DNA of 64,000 nucleotides from an uncultured Leptolinea sp. (GTDB lineage: Bacteria; Chloroflexota; Anaerolineae; Anaerolineales; Anaerolineaceae): NCBI GenBank assembly GCA_903828565.1, contig CAIKMQ010000005.1:33784-97783 (forward strand), read 5' to 3'. Made by a program: the position numbers and the translations under genes. Of the stretch, positions 36,785-45,196 are shown piece after piece. The notes beneath the pieces are model-generated. The model did no database searches. It saw only the letters and a list, made by a program, of their open reading frames with translations, and was not told the origin of the DNA. Numbering within the stretch: the first letter of the stretch is position 1; each line of letters begins with the position of its first letter.

Positions 36785-36856
36785 GCGGGCGTCGCCAAGT
36801 GGTAAGGCATCAGCCTTCCAAGCTGATATTCGCCAGTTCGAATCTGGTCGCCCGCT
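36785..36856 (+). tRNA. tRNA-Gly (anticodon TCC)
   Basis: A full cloverleaf of 72 nt. The acceptor stem GCGGGCG pairs with CGCCCGC, the anticodon stem TCAGC pairs with GCTGA around loop CTTCCAA, and the T stem GCCAG pairs with CTGGT around TTCGAAT. The discriminator is T and CCA is not encoded, so it must be added. The 3' end is repeated twice downstream (see the repeat entry). A strong promoter precedes it. Confidence 0.95.
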
Positions 36857-36985
36857 CTTCCATAAAATTTAGTAGACAAATCCTCTGCATTCGAACCCCC
36901 TAAGGGGGCGTGTCTGGTCGCCCGCTCTTTTGTTTTAATACTCACCAGCCCCATCGAGGGATGCATTCGAACCCCGTCGCCCGCT
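36837..36985 (+). repeat. Degenerate repeats of the tRNA-Gly 3' end
   Basis: The tRNA end TTCGAA-TCTG-GTCGCCCGCT (36837-36856) recurs twice. Copy 3 at 36966-36985 has TTCGAA, four C, then GTCGCCCGCT with the same spacing. Copy 2 has TTCGAA at 36890 and, after a small C/G hairpin (CCCCCTAAGGGGG), TCTGGTCGCCCGCTCTT at 36913-36929. Copies of a tRNA 3' end are a mark of integration or excision at this site, though no integrase is nearby. Confidence 0.65.
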
Positions 36986-36993
36986 TTATTCAC

Positions 36994-37026
36994 AAACCGT
37001 CAGCACTATACTGACGGTTTTTTTGT
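36994..37026 (+). terminator. Rho-independent terminator after tRNA-Gly region
   Basis: Arms AAACCGTCAG and CTGACGGTTT around loop CACTATA, followed by a T-run. It ends the tRNA transcript after the two repeat copies. Confidence 0.85.
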
Positions 37027-37094
37027 TTATGCCTATTAATGCTCGATGACACGATGTATAATCCAAACAGGTTTCGGTCAGGTGGAGAAAACGA

Positions 37095-37952
37095 ATGGAT
37101 TATGAGGTCAAACACGAGGAAGGCTACCTTACCAACGGCCGCCTGCGGCTGGAGTATCTGACACAAAGCGGCCCGCGGATTACCGGGTTCAAGCTGGTGG
37201 GTGGTGAAAACCTGCTGGCGCAAACTGGCAAGGTGGAGAAAACACCCTGGGGGGATTTCCATTTCTACGGCGGGCACCGCCTGTGGCGCAGCCCTGAGAG
37301 CTTCCCTGAAACGTATAGCCCGGATGATACCAGGTTGCAGGTAAACCGTCTTGCTGAAGGGGTGGAGCTGCTAGGCGCTGTCGAAGGTGGCAGCGGGTTG
37401 CAGAAATCCATCACAGTGCAGTTCAATGGCGCAGGGGATGGTGTCAGATTGACGCATACCCTGCGCAATGTATCCGCGCATACCTTGCAGATCGCGCCCT
37501 GGGCTATCACCATGCTGCGTACCGGCGGGCTGGTGATCCTGCCCCAGAACCCTGGCGAGGAAGGCGGGCTGCTGCCCAATCGTAACCTGGCTTTCTGGCC
37601 GTACACCCGAGCGGATGATCCGCGCCTGACACTGAGTGATACCTGCATCAAGCTGCGTGCCATCCCGGGCGGCGGGGCATTCAAGATAGGGCAGCATCTC
37701 TCTGCGGGCTGGATGGGTTACCGTTTGGATGATGTCCTCTTCATCAAGCGCTTTTCGGGGCAGCCGGGCAATTACCCGGATGGCAACTGCAACGCGGAAG
37801 TGTACCTGTGCGATGATTTTGTGGAACTCGAAAGCCTGGGTCCGCTGGCGAGCGTTGAACCTGGCGGCTGCCTCATCCATGAGGAAAAGTGGCTGCTATA
37901 CGCGGGATATGCCGCCAGGGTGCCCTACTGCCAGATATCAGGGGTTTATTAG
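37095..37952 (+). CDS. Galactose-mutarotase-like (DUF4380-type) protein
   Basis: A 285-residue beta-rich protein resembling the aldose-1-epimerase/galactose mutarotase superfamily. RITGFKLVGGENLLA near residue 25 and HFYGGHRLWRSPE (a His-containing sugar-site block) fit; LTHTLRNVSAHTLQIAPWAI follows. It lacks the full catalytic pair I would expect of a mutarotase, so it may only bind sugar. A TATAAT at 37057-37062 is its probable -10 box. It stands alone between terminators. Confidence 0.6.
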   Translation: MDYEVKHEEGYLTNGRLRLEYLTQSGPRITGFKLVGGENLLAQTGKVEKTPWGDFHFYGGHRLWRSPESFPETYSPDDTRLQVNRLAEGVELLGAVEGGSGLQKSITVQFNGAGDGVRLTHTLRNVSAHTLQIAPWAITMLRTGGLVILPQNPGEEGGLLPNRNLAFWPYTRADDPRLTLSDTCIKLRAIPGGGAFKIGQHLSAGWMGYRLDDVLFIKRFSGQPGNYPDGNCNAEVYLCDDFVELESLGPLASVEPGGCLIHEEKWLLYAGYAARVPYCQISGVY

Positions 37953-37987
37953 TTTTTTTGACTGATCTTACACCCTATTAAAACATA

Positions 37988-38026
37988 CACCGCCCTCATG
38001 GTTCCATGAGGACGGTGCTGTTATTT
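37988..38026. terminator. Terminator between convergent genes
   Basis: An inverted repeat, CACCGCCCTCATGG and CCATGAGGACGGTG, around a very short loop, followed by a T-rich stretch. One G-U pair is needed. It lies between the mutarotase-like gene and the HAAS-type gene that converge here. Confidence 0.7.
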
Positions 38027-38039
38027 CTCTGTCAATAGC

Positions 38040-39065
38040 TCAGATGGTGGCGCGCAGTTGTTTGCCGGCTTGTTTGATCATCTCAACGACAGATCCCAGG
38101 ATGGAAAGGTATAAGCCCCAGCGGATGAAGGTGTGAATACCTTTCACGATCTGCGGAAAATCCCAGCTGGCAGTTTCCGCGAATCCCTGCAGCCAATCCA
38201 CGCTGATCAGCGGGAAGGAGCCCAGCAGGAGGACGGAAATGACAATGTGTGCAACGTGGATGAGGTACTGCAGGCTGTTCGTCAACCGGCCCTTGCGTCC
38301 CTGGCTGAGGAAGATGACATTGCGGGCAATCTCTATACCTGCGACGGCCATCATCGCGGGGACAAAGCGCAGGAAGGAATCTGTGAAGATGCGCACCTGG
38401 CCCAGTTTTTCAGCAGGATTGATGTACACCGGGAAGCTGCCATCTGTGCTAAGCAGGTAGGTGAAGAATGCCAGCCCCACCATGGACATAACGATCTCGA
38501 AGAGGGTACCGAATACATCCGGCTTCTTCTCTGTGTCGGTCAGTTCGGGCAGGTCCTTCGGATTGAATTTCTCAAACTCCTCCAGTTCGTCGATCCGCTT
38601 GTCTTCACTGGCACGTTCGATAATCGCAAAGATTAGCGTGACCCAGGCAGCAGCCATGAAGGCTCCGTTGAAGAGGGATGCGATGTATTCCAGTATTGCC
38701 TTCCAATCCGGGGTGATGCTGCCTGCGATGAAGCCAACCGCCAGCGCCAGGGTAAGCGCGCCGAGAACGACCGGGACCACGATCCGCAGCACCAGCAGGT
38801 AAGCAGGGAAAAAGCGCGTGCCGATCAGACTACGCTGCGGGCCGTATGATGCGGCAACCTTGTTCGGGGAACCCATTTCCTGCAGCATCTCTTTCAGCTG
38901 TTCCTCATTGACCTCGGCCATTGCAGGGTATCGCTCGTCCAGCCTGTCCAGCAGTGTCGATTCAAATTCAGCCGCAATATCACTGCTTTTCTTAGCGGGT
39001 AGTGCCCGGCGGACTCCCAGCAGGTAGCGGTCCAGCAATATTCGGGCATTTTTACTTAGTTTCAT
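38040..39065 (-). CDS. HAAS-domain membrane protein, partner of PadR regulator
   Basis: A 341-residue protein. Residues 1-75 (RYLLGVRRALPAKKSSDIAAEFES, LKEMLQEMGSPNKVAASY in pieces) match HAAS-type domains, which are often encoded next to PadR regulators. Then come about six hydrophobic segments in two groups, split by a charged stretch near residue 175. It overlaps the padR gene by 14 bases and has an AAGGAGTG ribosome site inside it. It probably senses envelope state and influences PadR; the mechanism is unknown. Confidence 0.7.
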   Translation of the reverse strand: MKLSKNARILLDRYLLGVRRALPAKKSSDIAAEFESTLLDRLDERYPAMAEVNEEQLKEMLQEMGSPNKVAASYGPQRSLIGTRFFPAYLLVLRIVVPVVLGALTLALAVGFIAGSITPDWKAILEYIASLFNGAFMAAAWVTLIFAIIERASEDKRIDELEEFEKFNPKDLPELTDTEKKPDVFGTLFEIVMSMVGLAFFTYLLSTDGSFPVYINPAEKLGQVRIFTDSFLRFVPAMMAVAGIEIARNVIFLSQGRKGRLTNSLQYLIHVAHIVISVLLLGSFPLISVDWLQGFAETASWDFPQIVKGIHTFIRWGLYLSILGSVVEMIKQAGKQLRATI

Positions 39066-39399
39066 CTGTCACACTCCTTATCCAGCTTTCTATTCTTTTC
39101 AGTTCCAGTTTCAGCTCTGCCAGTACGGTTTGCCCGGTGGGGGTCAGCAAATAGTACCGCCGCGGACGGGGATCTTCCACCCGCCACTCGCTGGCCAACA
39201 GTTCCTGCTCTTCCAGCCGCCGCAGCAGTGGGTAGAGCGTGTCCTGGCCCATTTCTATGCCGCTGTCGCTGAGGGCTTTTTGCAGGGCATAGCCGTACTG
39301 CGCTTCGCTCAGCAGTTGCATGACCGCAGCGATTGTAATGCCGCGTCGCATCTCCTGTTTGAGCTTTTCAACGATTTCGGTGATCTGTTTGGGTTCCAT
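39052..39399 (-). CDS. PadR-family transcriptional regulator
   Basis: A 115-residue winged-helix regulator. MRRGITIAAVMQLLSEAQYGYALQKALSDSG contains the helix-turn-helix, and DTLYPLLRRLEEQELLASEWR plus RRYYLLTPTG is the wing. The C-terminal helix is short. I start at ATG 39399, not at 39435, because the promoter places the transcript start at that codon and the extra residues read through the operator. It likely represses its own operon through the inverted repeat at 39408-39430. Confidence 0.88.
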   Translation of the reverse strand: MEPKQITEIVEKLKQEMRRGITIAAVMQLLSEAQYGYALQKALSDSGIEMGQDTLYPLLRRLEEQELLASEWRVEDPRPRRYYLLTPTGQTVLAELKLELKRIESWIRSVTDETK

Positions 39400-39405
39400 G
39401 CATCT

Positions 39406-39435
39406 ATAATACTGTGTAACACACAGTATTGTCAA
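39406..39435 (-). promoter_or_regulatory. PadR promoter with embedded operator
   Basis: On the - strand TTGACA (39430-39435), an 18-base spacer, TATTAT (39406-39411). The spacer holds a perfect inverted repeat, AATACTGTGT and ACACAGTATT, with a 3-base gap (39408-39430), the likely PadR site. Only 6 bases separate the -10 box from the ATG, so the mRNA should start at or beside the start codon and have no leader. Confidence 0.8.
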
Positions 39436-39505
39436 TAGGCATTATGTGTGAATTAATAATATTGTAATAATTATCTCTTTCTTCCCACCTGTCACCGCTG
39501 TCAGG

Positions 39506-39533
39506 TTGACGGCACATCCGTTCTCCGTATACT
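39506..39533 (+). promoter_or_regulatory. Promoter of the phage morphogenesis module
   Basis: TTGACG (39506-39511), 16 bases, TATACT (39528-39533). It faces the phage genes. The leader to 39634 has an inverted repeat around CCCGCC and GGCGGG (39578-39598) and the ribosome site GAGGTG before the first ATG. Confidence 0.6.
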
Positions 39534-39634
39534 GAATATAGAAAATATGTTCTATTTATCCTCCTCTTACACGGCTGCCCGCCCCTGAGCAAGGCGGGTT
39601 GCCGCGGGGGACTTTCCAAACGAGGTGACAGATC

Positions 39635-40042
39635 ATGGATGGGAACACCACACCGCAACCACGGCGCCGCGGAGCGCCGGAGGGCAACCTCAACGCCCTC
39701 AAGCATGGTTTCTACTCACGCCGCTTCCGCAGCGGCGAACTGGAAGACCTGGCCCGCCAACCGGACGGCATGCTGCAGGATGAGATCGATATGCTGCGCA
39801 TCATCAACCGCCGTGTGGTGGACCTGGCTGAAGAAGGCAAGAGCGCGGATGAGATCCTGGGTTTTTACAATTTCATCGCGCTTACCAGCCTGCGCCTCTC
39901 CACCCTTTTGCGTACGCAGAAACTGCTGCTGGAAGGCCACCGTGAAGGCGATGCCCTGCTGGCGGCGCTTGAAAAGGTGATCAATGAGACGCTTGGCAAG
40001 ACAGGCTGGGCTGGCATACGCCTGGAAGCCAGGGAGGCCTGA
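39635..40042 (+). CDS. Phage terminase small-subunit-like protein
   Basis: A 135-residue protein. The N terminus RRRGAPEGNLNALKHGFYS is the basic Gly-Ala-Pro-x-Gly-Asn motif common in proteins encoded before large terminases, thought to contact DNA. The rest is helical and charged. It overlaps the next ORF as TGATG. DNA recognition for packaging is the likely job. Confidence 0.7.
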   Translation: MDGNTTPQPRRRGAPEGNLNALKHGFYSRRFRSGELEDLARQPDGMLQDEIDMLRIINRRVVDLAEEGKSADEILGFYNFIALTSLRLSTLLRTQKLLLEGHREGDALLAALEKVINETLGKTGWAGIRLEAREA

Positions 40043-40329
40043 TGGATGAAGCACAAAACCCCGGATTGATCGCTGAGCGCCTGCGCCGGGCAGTAGACCT
40101 GCTGGACGCGCGCTTTGCCAGGCTGGATAACGACCAGCTGCACCGCGCCAGCCTGTTGGAACAGCGCCTGGAGTCGCTGGAACGCAGCCAGGCGGATCAG
40201 GAAGCCCGCCTGCGCGCGGTGGCGGAAGGTGTCATCCGCTTGAATACCCAGGGATCGCTGGCAGCCATCGGGCAGAGTATGCTTTCGCTCATCCTGGCAG
40301 CGTTAGCCGCATGGGTGGGAGCGCGCTGA
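40042..40329 (+). CDS. Small coiled-coil protein with C-terminal membrane helix
   Basis: A 95-residue protein. Residues 10-60 form an Arg/Leu/Gln-rich coiled coil, and the end (MLSLILAALAAWVG) is one hydrophobic helix. It sits between the small and large terminase genes with one-base overlaps at both ends. I do not recognise it; a membrane-anchored helper of packaging or a lysis-type protein are possibilities. Confidence 0.6.
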   Translation: MDEAQNPGLIAERLRRAVDLLDARFARLDNDQLHRASLLEQRLESLERSQADQEARLRAVAEGVIRLNTQGSLAAIGQSMLSLILAALAAWVGAR

Positions 40330-41852
40330 TGCCGCTGGATGTGAACCGGTTGGAGGCTTACCTGCGCCAGGCATTGGCAGACCCGTGTGCCTTTGCCCGT
40401 CTGAACGCTGGCATCACCCTGCGCAGTTATCAGCAGGACGTGGCGCAGGCAGTGGTGGATTCTGTGCTGAACCGGCGCGGGCTGAGTTTTGTAGTCATGT
40501 TCCCGCGCCAGTCCGGCAAGAACGAACTGCAGGCGCACCTCGAATCCTACCTGCTGGTATTGCTTTCCGGCCAGGATTGCGAGATGGTCAAAATCAGCCC
40601 CACCTGGAAGCCGCAAAGCCAGAATGCCATGCGCCGGCTGGAGCGCATCTTGAAGAAAGGCCTGCTCACCCGCGGCCTGTGGGAAAAGGAGAGCGGTTAC
40701 ATCTACCGCGTGGGACGTGCCAGCATCTGTTTCTTCTCCGGTGAACCGCAGGCAAATATTGTCGGCGCCACGGCATCCACGCTGTTGGAAGTAGACGAAG
40801 CCCAGGATGTCGCGGCCGGAAAATATGACCGCGATATATCCCCCATGGCTGCCAGTACGAATGCTACCCGTGTCTTCTGGGGAACGGCATGGACCAGCCA
40901 GACGTTGCTGGCGCGTGAATTGCGCGCCGCTCGCGCCCTCGAAGAGCAGGATGGCATCCGCCGGGCTTTTCTGATCGATGCCGACCGCGTAGCGCAGGAA
41001 CTGCCGGTCTATGCCGAATTTGTCCGCGAGCAGGTGCAGCGTCATGGACGCACCCACCCGGTGATACGCTCGCAATTCTTCTCCGAAGAGGTGGAAGCAG
41101 AGGCCGGCATGTTCCCGGCGGCGCGGCAGGCTCTCATGCACGGCGATCATCCTGCCATGCCAGCCCCGTTGCCCGGCAGGCAGTACGCCATGTTGCTGGA
41201 TGTCGGCGGTGAGCAAGGCGTTTCAGAAGCGGCTGGCAGCGCAGTACCCGCCAGCGTGGGGCATGATTCCACCGCGTTGACGGTGGTAGAGCTGGATCTC
41301 TCCGCGCTGGCGGACCCGCTCATCTCTGCGCCGGTCTACCGGGTGGTACACCGCCGCCTGTGGACCGGAGACACACACACTGCCGTATATGCAGCGGTAC
41401 TGGCTCTGGCAGAACTATGGCAGCCACGCCGGCTGGTGGTGGATGCCACAGGCATCGGCGCCGGGCTGGCATCTTTTTTACAGAAGGCGCTGGGCTCCCG
41501 TGTGCTGCCGTTCATTTTCACTGCTGTCAGTAAAAGCGCGCTGGGGTGGGGCTTCCTCTCTATTTGCGATACCGGCAGGTTCAAAGACCATACCACGGAT
41601 GGCTCAGCAGCGCAGCAAGTTTTTTGGCAGCAGGTAAATCTGTGTCAGATGCAGGTGGCGGATGGCGCTGCTCATGGCTTGCGCTGGGGAGTGCCAGATG
41701 GTATCCGCGACATCTCGAGTGGCGAACCGGTGCATGATGATCTGTTGGTCTCAGCCGCAATGTGCGCCTTGCTGGAAGATACCCGGAGGGCAGGCGGCAG
41801 CGGGCTGGTGCGCGCGCGTGATCCGCTGGAAGAAATGGGCCGCGGATTCTAA
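40329..41852 (+). CDS. terL: Phage terminase large subunit
   Basis: A 507-residue packaging motor. The ATPase Walker A-like loop is VVMFPRQSGKNE and the Walker B is TLLEVDEAQDV, typical of the TerL family. The C-terminal nuclease has RLVVDATGIGAGLASFLQ and a later Asp-rich HDDLLVSAAMCAL, the metal ligands. I use ATG 40329, which overlaps the upstream stop, instead of 40311. Its function is to cut and pump DNA into a capsid. Confidence 0.9.
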   Translation: MPLDVNRLEAYLRQALADPCAFARLNAGITLRSYQQDVAQAVVDSVLNRRGLSFVVMFPRQSGKNELQAHLESYLLVLLSGQDCEMVKISPTWKPQSQNAMRRLERILKKGLLTRGLWEKESGYIYRVGRASICFFSGEPQANIVGATASTLLEVDEAQDVAAGKYDRDISPMAASTNATRVFWGTAWTSQTLLARELRAARALEEQDGIRRAFLIDADRVAQELPVYAEFVREQVQRHGRTHPVIRSQFFSEEVEAEAGMFPAARQALMHGDHPAMPAPLPGRQYAMLLDVGGEQGVSEAAGSAVPASVGHDSTALTVVELDLSALADPLISAPVYRVVHRRLWTGDTHTAVYAAVLALAELWQPRRLVVDATGIGAGLASFLQKALGSRVLPFIFTAVSKSALGWGFLSICDTGRFKDHTTDGSAAQQVFWQQVNLCQMQVADGAAHGLRWGVPDGIRDISSGEPVHDDLLVSAAMCALLEDTRRAGGSGLVRARDPLEEMGRGF

Positions 41853-41872
41853 CCCGGCTGGGGAGGTGGAAG

Positions 41873-43114
41873 ATGAGTTGGATCAGCAAATGGATCGGTA
41901 AAAAGGTGCCAATCCGCCGCGGGCGGATGGCAGTGAATGTGGAAGACGGCTTCAATGAATGGCCGGCGGGCGGAAGTAATTTACGCGACCGGCACACCGG
42001 TGACCGTGAGGATGTATTACGCCAATCCCTGCAAGCCTGGCAGACCAACCCCCTGGCACGGCGTGTGGTGGAACTCACCAGCCAGTATGTGGTGGGTGGC
42101 GGGTTGCGCCTGGAATGCGACCATCCGGCAACGATGGCATTTCTGGGTCAGTGGTGGGACCATCCGCTCAACCAGATGGATGTGCGCAGTGTGGAGTGGT
42201 GTGATGAACTCTCTCGCGCTGGTGAGTTGTTCGTCCTGATCTCCACCGCCCCTGATGGTATGAGTTACATGCGGGCGGTTCCAGCCGGGCAGGTACGCGA
42301 GATCCGCTGCGCGGAAAATGACATGGAGCAGGAACTGGAGTATGTGGAATTCTCAGGCGGTGAAGAGCGAACCTGGCCGGCATGGGATATCAGCCGCGAA
42401 GACGGGCAGCCTTTCACACCGGTCATGCGGCATTACGCCGTCAACCGGCCGGTCGGTGCCTTGCGCGGGGAATCAGATCTGGCGCCATTATTACGCTGGT
42501 TGTCCCGTTACTCTGCCTGGTTGGAAGACCGGGTGCGGTTGAACCGTTACCGCCAGGCCTTTCTCTACCAGGTGAAGGCCGCCTTCAGCAGCGAGCAGGA
42601 GCGCCTGAATCGCCAGCAGGCGCTCAATGCCCTGCCGCCCAGCCCCGGTTCCATTTTGGTGACCGATGACAGCGAGAACTGGAGCGTCATCCAGCCGCAG
42701 CTGGCGGCCCATGAAGCCGGTGAAGACGGCCTGGCGATCAAACGCATGGTGGCAGCCGGGGCGGGCATTCCGCTGCATTTTCTGGCCGAGCCGGAAGGCG
42801 CTACACGCACCACTGCTGAATTTGCTGGCGGGCCGACATTTCGCCGGTATGAACAGCGCCAGCGCTACTTTCTTTGGATGTTGAAAGACCTGGCACGCGT
42901 GGCGGTAATGCGCAAGGCGCGCATCAGCCGCAGGGTGCGCGCGGATGCCGATATCGTGGTCCGCGGTGCGGATATTTCCACCCGCGACAATACTGCCCTG
43001 GCAACATCCGCCCGCGAGATCGTGGCAGCATTCTTACCCCTGGTGGAGCGCGGGTTGGTGGATGGGGCGGAATTACGCCGCCTGGCTTACCGCTTTGCCG
43101 GCGAAGCAGCCTGA
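41873..43114 (+). CDS. Phage portal protein
   Basis: A 413-residue portal, the ring through which DNA enters the head. The order after terL, the length, and blocks such as NPLARRVVELTSQYVVGGG and PLLRWLSRYSAWLEDRVRLN are typical. A central helical stretch (EQERLNRQQALNALP) may line the channel. A GGGGAGGTGG ribosome site precedes it. Confidence 0.8.
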   Translation: MSWISKWIGKKVPIRRGRMAVNVEDGFNEWPAGGSNLRDRHTGDREDVLRQSLQAWQTNPLARRVVELTSQYVVGGGLRLECDHPATMAFLGQWWDHPLNQMDVRSVEWCDELSRAGELFVLISTAPDGMSYMRAVPAGQVREIRCAENDMEQELEYVEFSGGEERTWPAWDISREDGQPFTPVMRHYAVNRPVGALRGESDLAPLLRWLSRYSAWLEDRVRLNRYRQAFLYQVKAAFSSEQERLNRQQALNALPPSPGSILVTDDSENWSVIQPQLAAHEAGEDGLAIKRMVAAGAGIPLHFLAEPEGATRTTAEFAGGPTFRRYEQRQRYFLWMLKDLARVAVMRKARISRRVRADADIVVRGADISTRDNTALATSAREIVAAFLPLVERGLVDGAELRRLAYRFAGEAA

Positions 43115-43138
43115 GATTGTAAATCGGAAAGGAGGAAT

Positions 43139-45121
43139 ATGCAGGGAGAAATTCGTACGAGATTGGCGGTAGGCCTGGCAGAAGATGACAGCGGCGGGAC
43201 AGGCTTTGAGGTAATAGCCATCACTGCCGGCATCGGTAATGGCTGGCATTTCAGCCGGGAAGTGTTACAGGCTTCAGCAGCTCTTTGGGAGGGAGTGGAA
43301 AGCTACATCGACCATGCACCTGCCGGGCAGGCGGGGCGCTCCGTGCGTGATCTGGCAGGGGTGTGCCGTTCGCCGCGCTGGGACGATCAGCTGCAGGGTA
43401 TCTGCCTGCACCTGTACCCGGCCGGGCCGGGAACCAGCCTGTTGTTACAGGTGGGGCGCGAATGGCTGGAGCGTGCTCCGCAGGAGCGCGGAGACCTGGG
43501 TTTTTCAGCTGATATTCAATTTACCGCCAGCGGCAGCCAGGTGACCCGCATTCTGCAGGTACATTCGCTGGACCTGGTGATGAAACCGGCACGGGGTGGA
43601 AGATTCTTGCACCGGCACGCCGGAACGGAGATGAAAGGAGAAACAGTGGAACAGGATGTAGAGGAACAGGCAGCGCAGGCACAACTGCTGCAAAAGCAGC
43701 AGGCCGCCGAGCGTTCCAGCCAGCGTATCCGCGAGATGCGCGCGACCATGGCCGGAGATCAGAAGGTACTGAATGTAGTACCTGAATCTTTCCAGACGCA
43801 AATGTGTGCCATGCTGTTGGAAAACACATTATCCACCGCCCATCTTCCCGAAGCGGTCAGCGCGCGTATCCGCCGGTCGTTTGCCGGGCGGATCTTCGAG
43901 CCGGCTGAGTTGAGCCTGGCGGTGGAAGATGGCCGTGAACTGACCGCGCAGTTGGCTGGCGGCAGTGTGGTGCAGGGTGGAAGGGTGGAACGCGTTTTCG
44001 ACACCCGCGATCAGCTGCAGGCTGCCTGCGATGACCTGCTGGGCGCTCCGCGTGACGAGGGCATGCACAACCTGCGCCCGGCCCGCCTGAGCGGCATCCG
44101 GGAGCTGTACCTGATGCTGACCGGTGATGATGACATGCACGGCGGGTACCATCCGGAACGGGCTCGTCTTTCCACCACCGGTGATTTTACCGGACTGGTG
44201 AAGAATTCCCTGAACAAGGTGGTAGCCAGCCGCTGGCAGGAACTGGGGCGCGCCGGATACGACTGGTGGCAGCGGGTGGTGACTGTAGAGCACTTCAATA
44301 CCCTGCAGCAGGTCACCGGCACGCTGGTAGGTACCGTTGGCTCTTTACCGGAAGTGGCTGAAGGGGCAGCTTACCCTGAATTGGAAGTGGGGGACAGCCC
44401 TGAAACAGCAGACTGGAAGAAGTATGGCGGTTACATCCCGTTGACGCTGGAATTGATCGACCGTGATGAGACACGCAAGTTGCGCGCATACCCGCGGGAG
44501 CTGGCAGCTGCAGGGTTGCGCAAGATCAGTTCACTGGTGGCCGGTTTGTTCAGCGAGAACAGCGGCACCGGCCCGCAGCTGGCGGATGGCGGCTACCTCT
44601 TCAATAACACGGCTGTCATTTCTGCCGGCGGACACCGCAACCTGCTGACCGGCGGGTTGACTGCCGCAGAATGGGACGTGGTGAGCACCGCTGTCTACAA
44701 CCAGCCCATGCTAGTCAAGAATGCCGCCGGCATCTATGGCACGGGGCCGCGCCAGGCGGTAAATCCGCGGTACTGCCTTGTACCGCGTGCCTTGCAGCTG
44801 ACAGCAATGAAGATCCTCTACCCTAGCCTGGAGAACGCCGCCAGTATCTACAGTGAGAACATGCAGCGCGGCCAACCGGGGGATGTGGTCACCGTCCCTG
44901 AATGGACAGATGGCAATGACTGGGCAGCGGTTTGCGATCCCCGTATTGCGCCGGCTATCTTCATCGGTGAACGCTTTGGCTTGATGCCGGAGGTTTTCAT
45001 AGCCGGGGATGAATTGAGCCCCGCCGTATTCACCAATGACGAGCACCGGCTGAAGGTGCGCCATTTCCTGGCGGTATGGGTGAATGATTACCGTCCGCTG
45101 CATAAAAGCAACGTGGCATAG
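43139..45121 (+). CDS. Fused prohead protease / major capsid protein
   Basis: A 660-residue fusion. Residues 1-150 look like a Mu-type serine prohead protease: His59 in YIDHAP and Ser123 in GFSADIQF are the likely catalytic pair. Residues 165-260 are a Gln-rich scaffold-like linker (QAQLLQKQQAAERSS). From about 330 to the end is a Mu-gpT-like major head protein (GDFTGLVKNSLNKVV; YIPLTLELIDRDE). Fusions of this kind are known in some tailed phages. The protein would self-cleave during head assembly. A perfect AGGAGG site precedes the ATG. Confidence 0.82.
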   Translation: MQGEIRTRLAVGLAEDDSGGTGFEVIAITAGIGNGWHFSREVLQASAALWEGVESYIDHAPAGQAGRSVRDLAGVCRSPRWDDQLQGICLHLYPAGPGTSLLLQVGREWLERAPQERGDLGFSADIQFTASGSQVTRILQVHSLDLVMKPARGGRFLHRHAGTEMKGETVEQDVEEQAAQAQLLQKQQAAERSSQRIREMRATMAGDQKVLNVVPESFQTQMCAMLLENTLSTAHLPEAVSARIRRSFAGRIFEPAELSLAVEDGRELTAQLAGGSVVQGGRVERVFDTRDQLQAACDDLLGAPRDEGMHNLRPARLSGIRELYLMLTGDDDMHGGYHPERARLSTTGDFTGLVKNSLNKVVASRWQELGRAGYDWWQRVVTVEHFNTLQQVTGTLVGTVGSLPEVAEGAAYPELEVGDSPETADWKKYGGYIPLTLELIDRDETRKLRAYPRELAAAGLRKISSLVAGLFSENSGTGPQLADGGYLFNNTAVISAGGHRNLLTGGLTAAEWDVVSTAVYNQPMLVKNAAGIYGTGPRQAVNPRYCLVPRALQLTAMKILYPSLENAASIYSENMQRGQPGDVVTVPEWTDGNDWAAVCDPRIAPAIFIGERFGLMPEVFIAGDELSPAVFTNDEHRLKVRHFLAVWVNDYRPLHKSNVA

Positions 45122-45196
45122 CCGTAGCGAATAGAAATAACCGCGGCAAAGCCCCGGCTGCGGACTGCGAAAGCGGAAGACAGGGGCAGGAGGAAT

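Noticed and set aside
36890..36926. Second tRNA gene from the TTCGAA and GTCGCCCGCT copies
   Set aside because: Only the 3' portion is present; no anticodon arm or D arm can be folded.
40197..41216. Long antisense frame (339 residues) across the terminase gene
   Set aside because: It is the complement of a strongly supported TerL gene, has no family features and no ribosome site.
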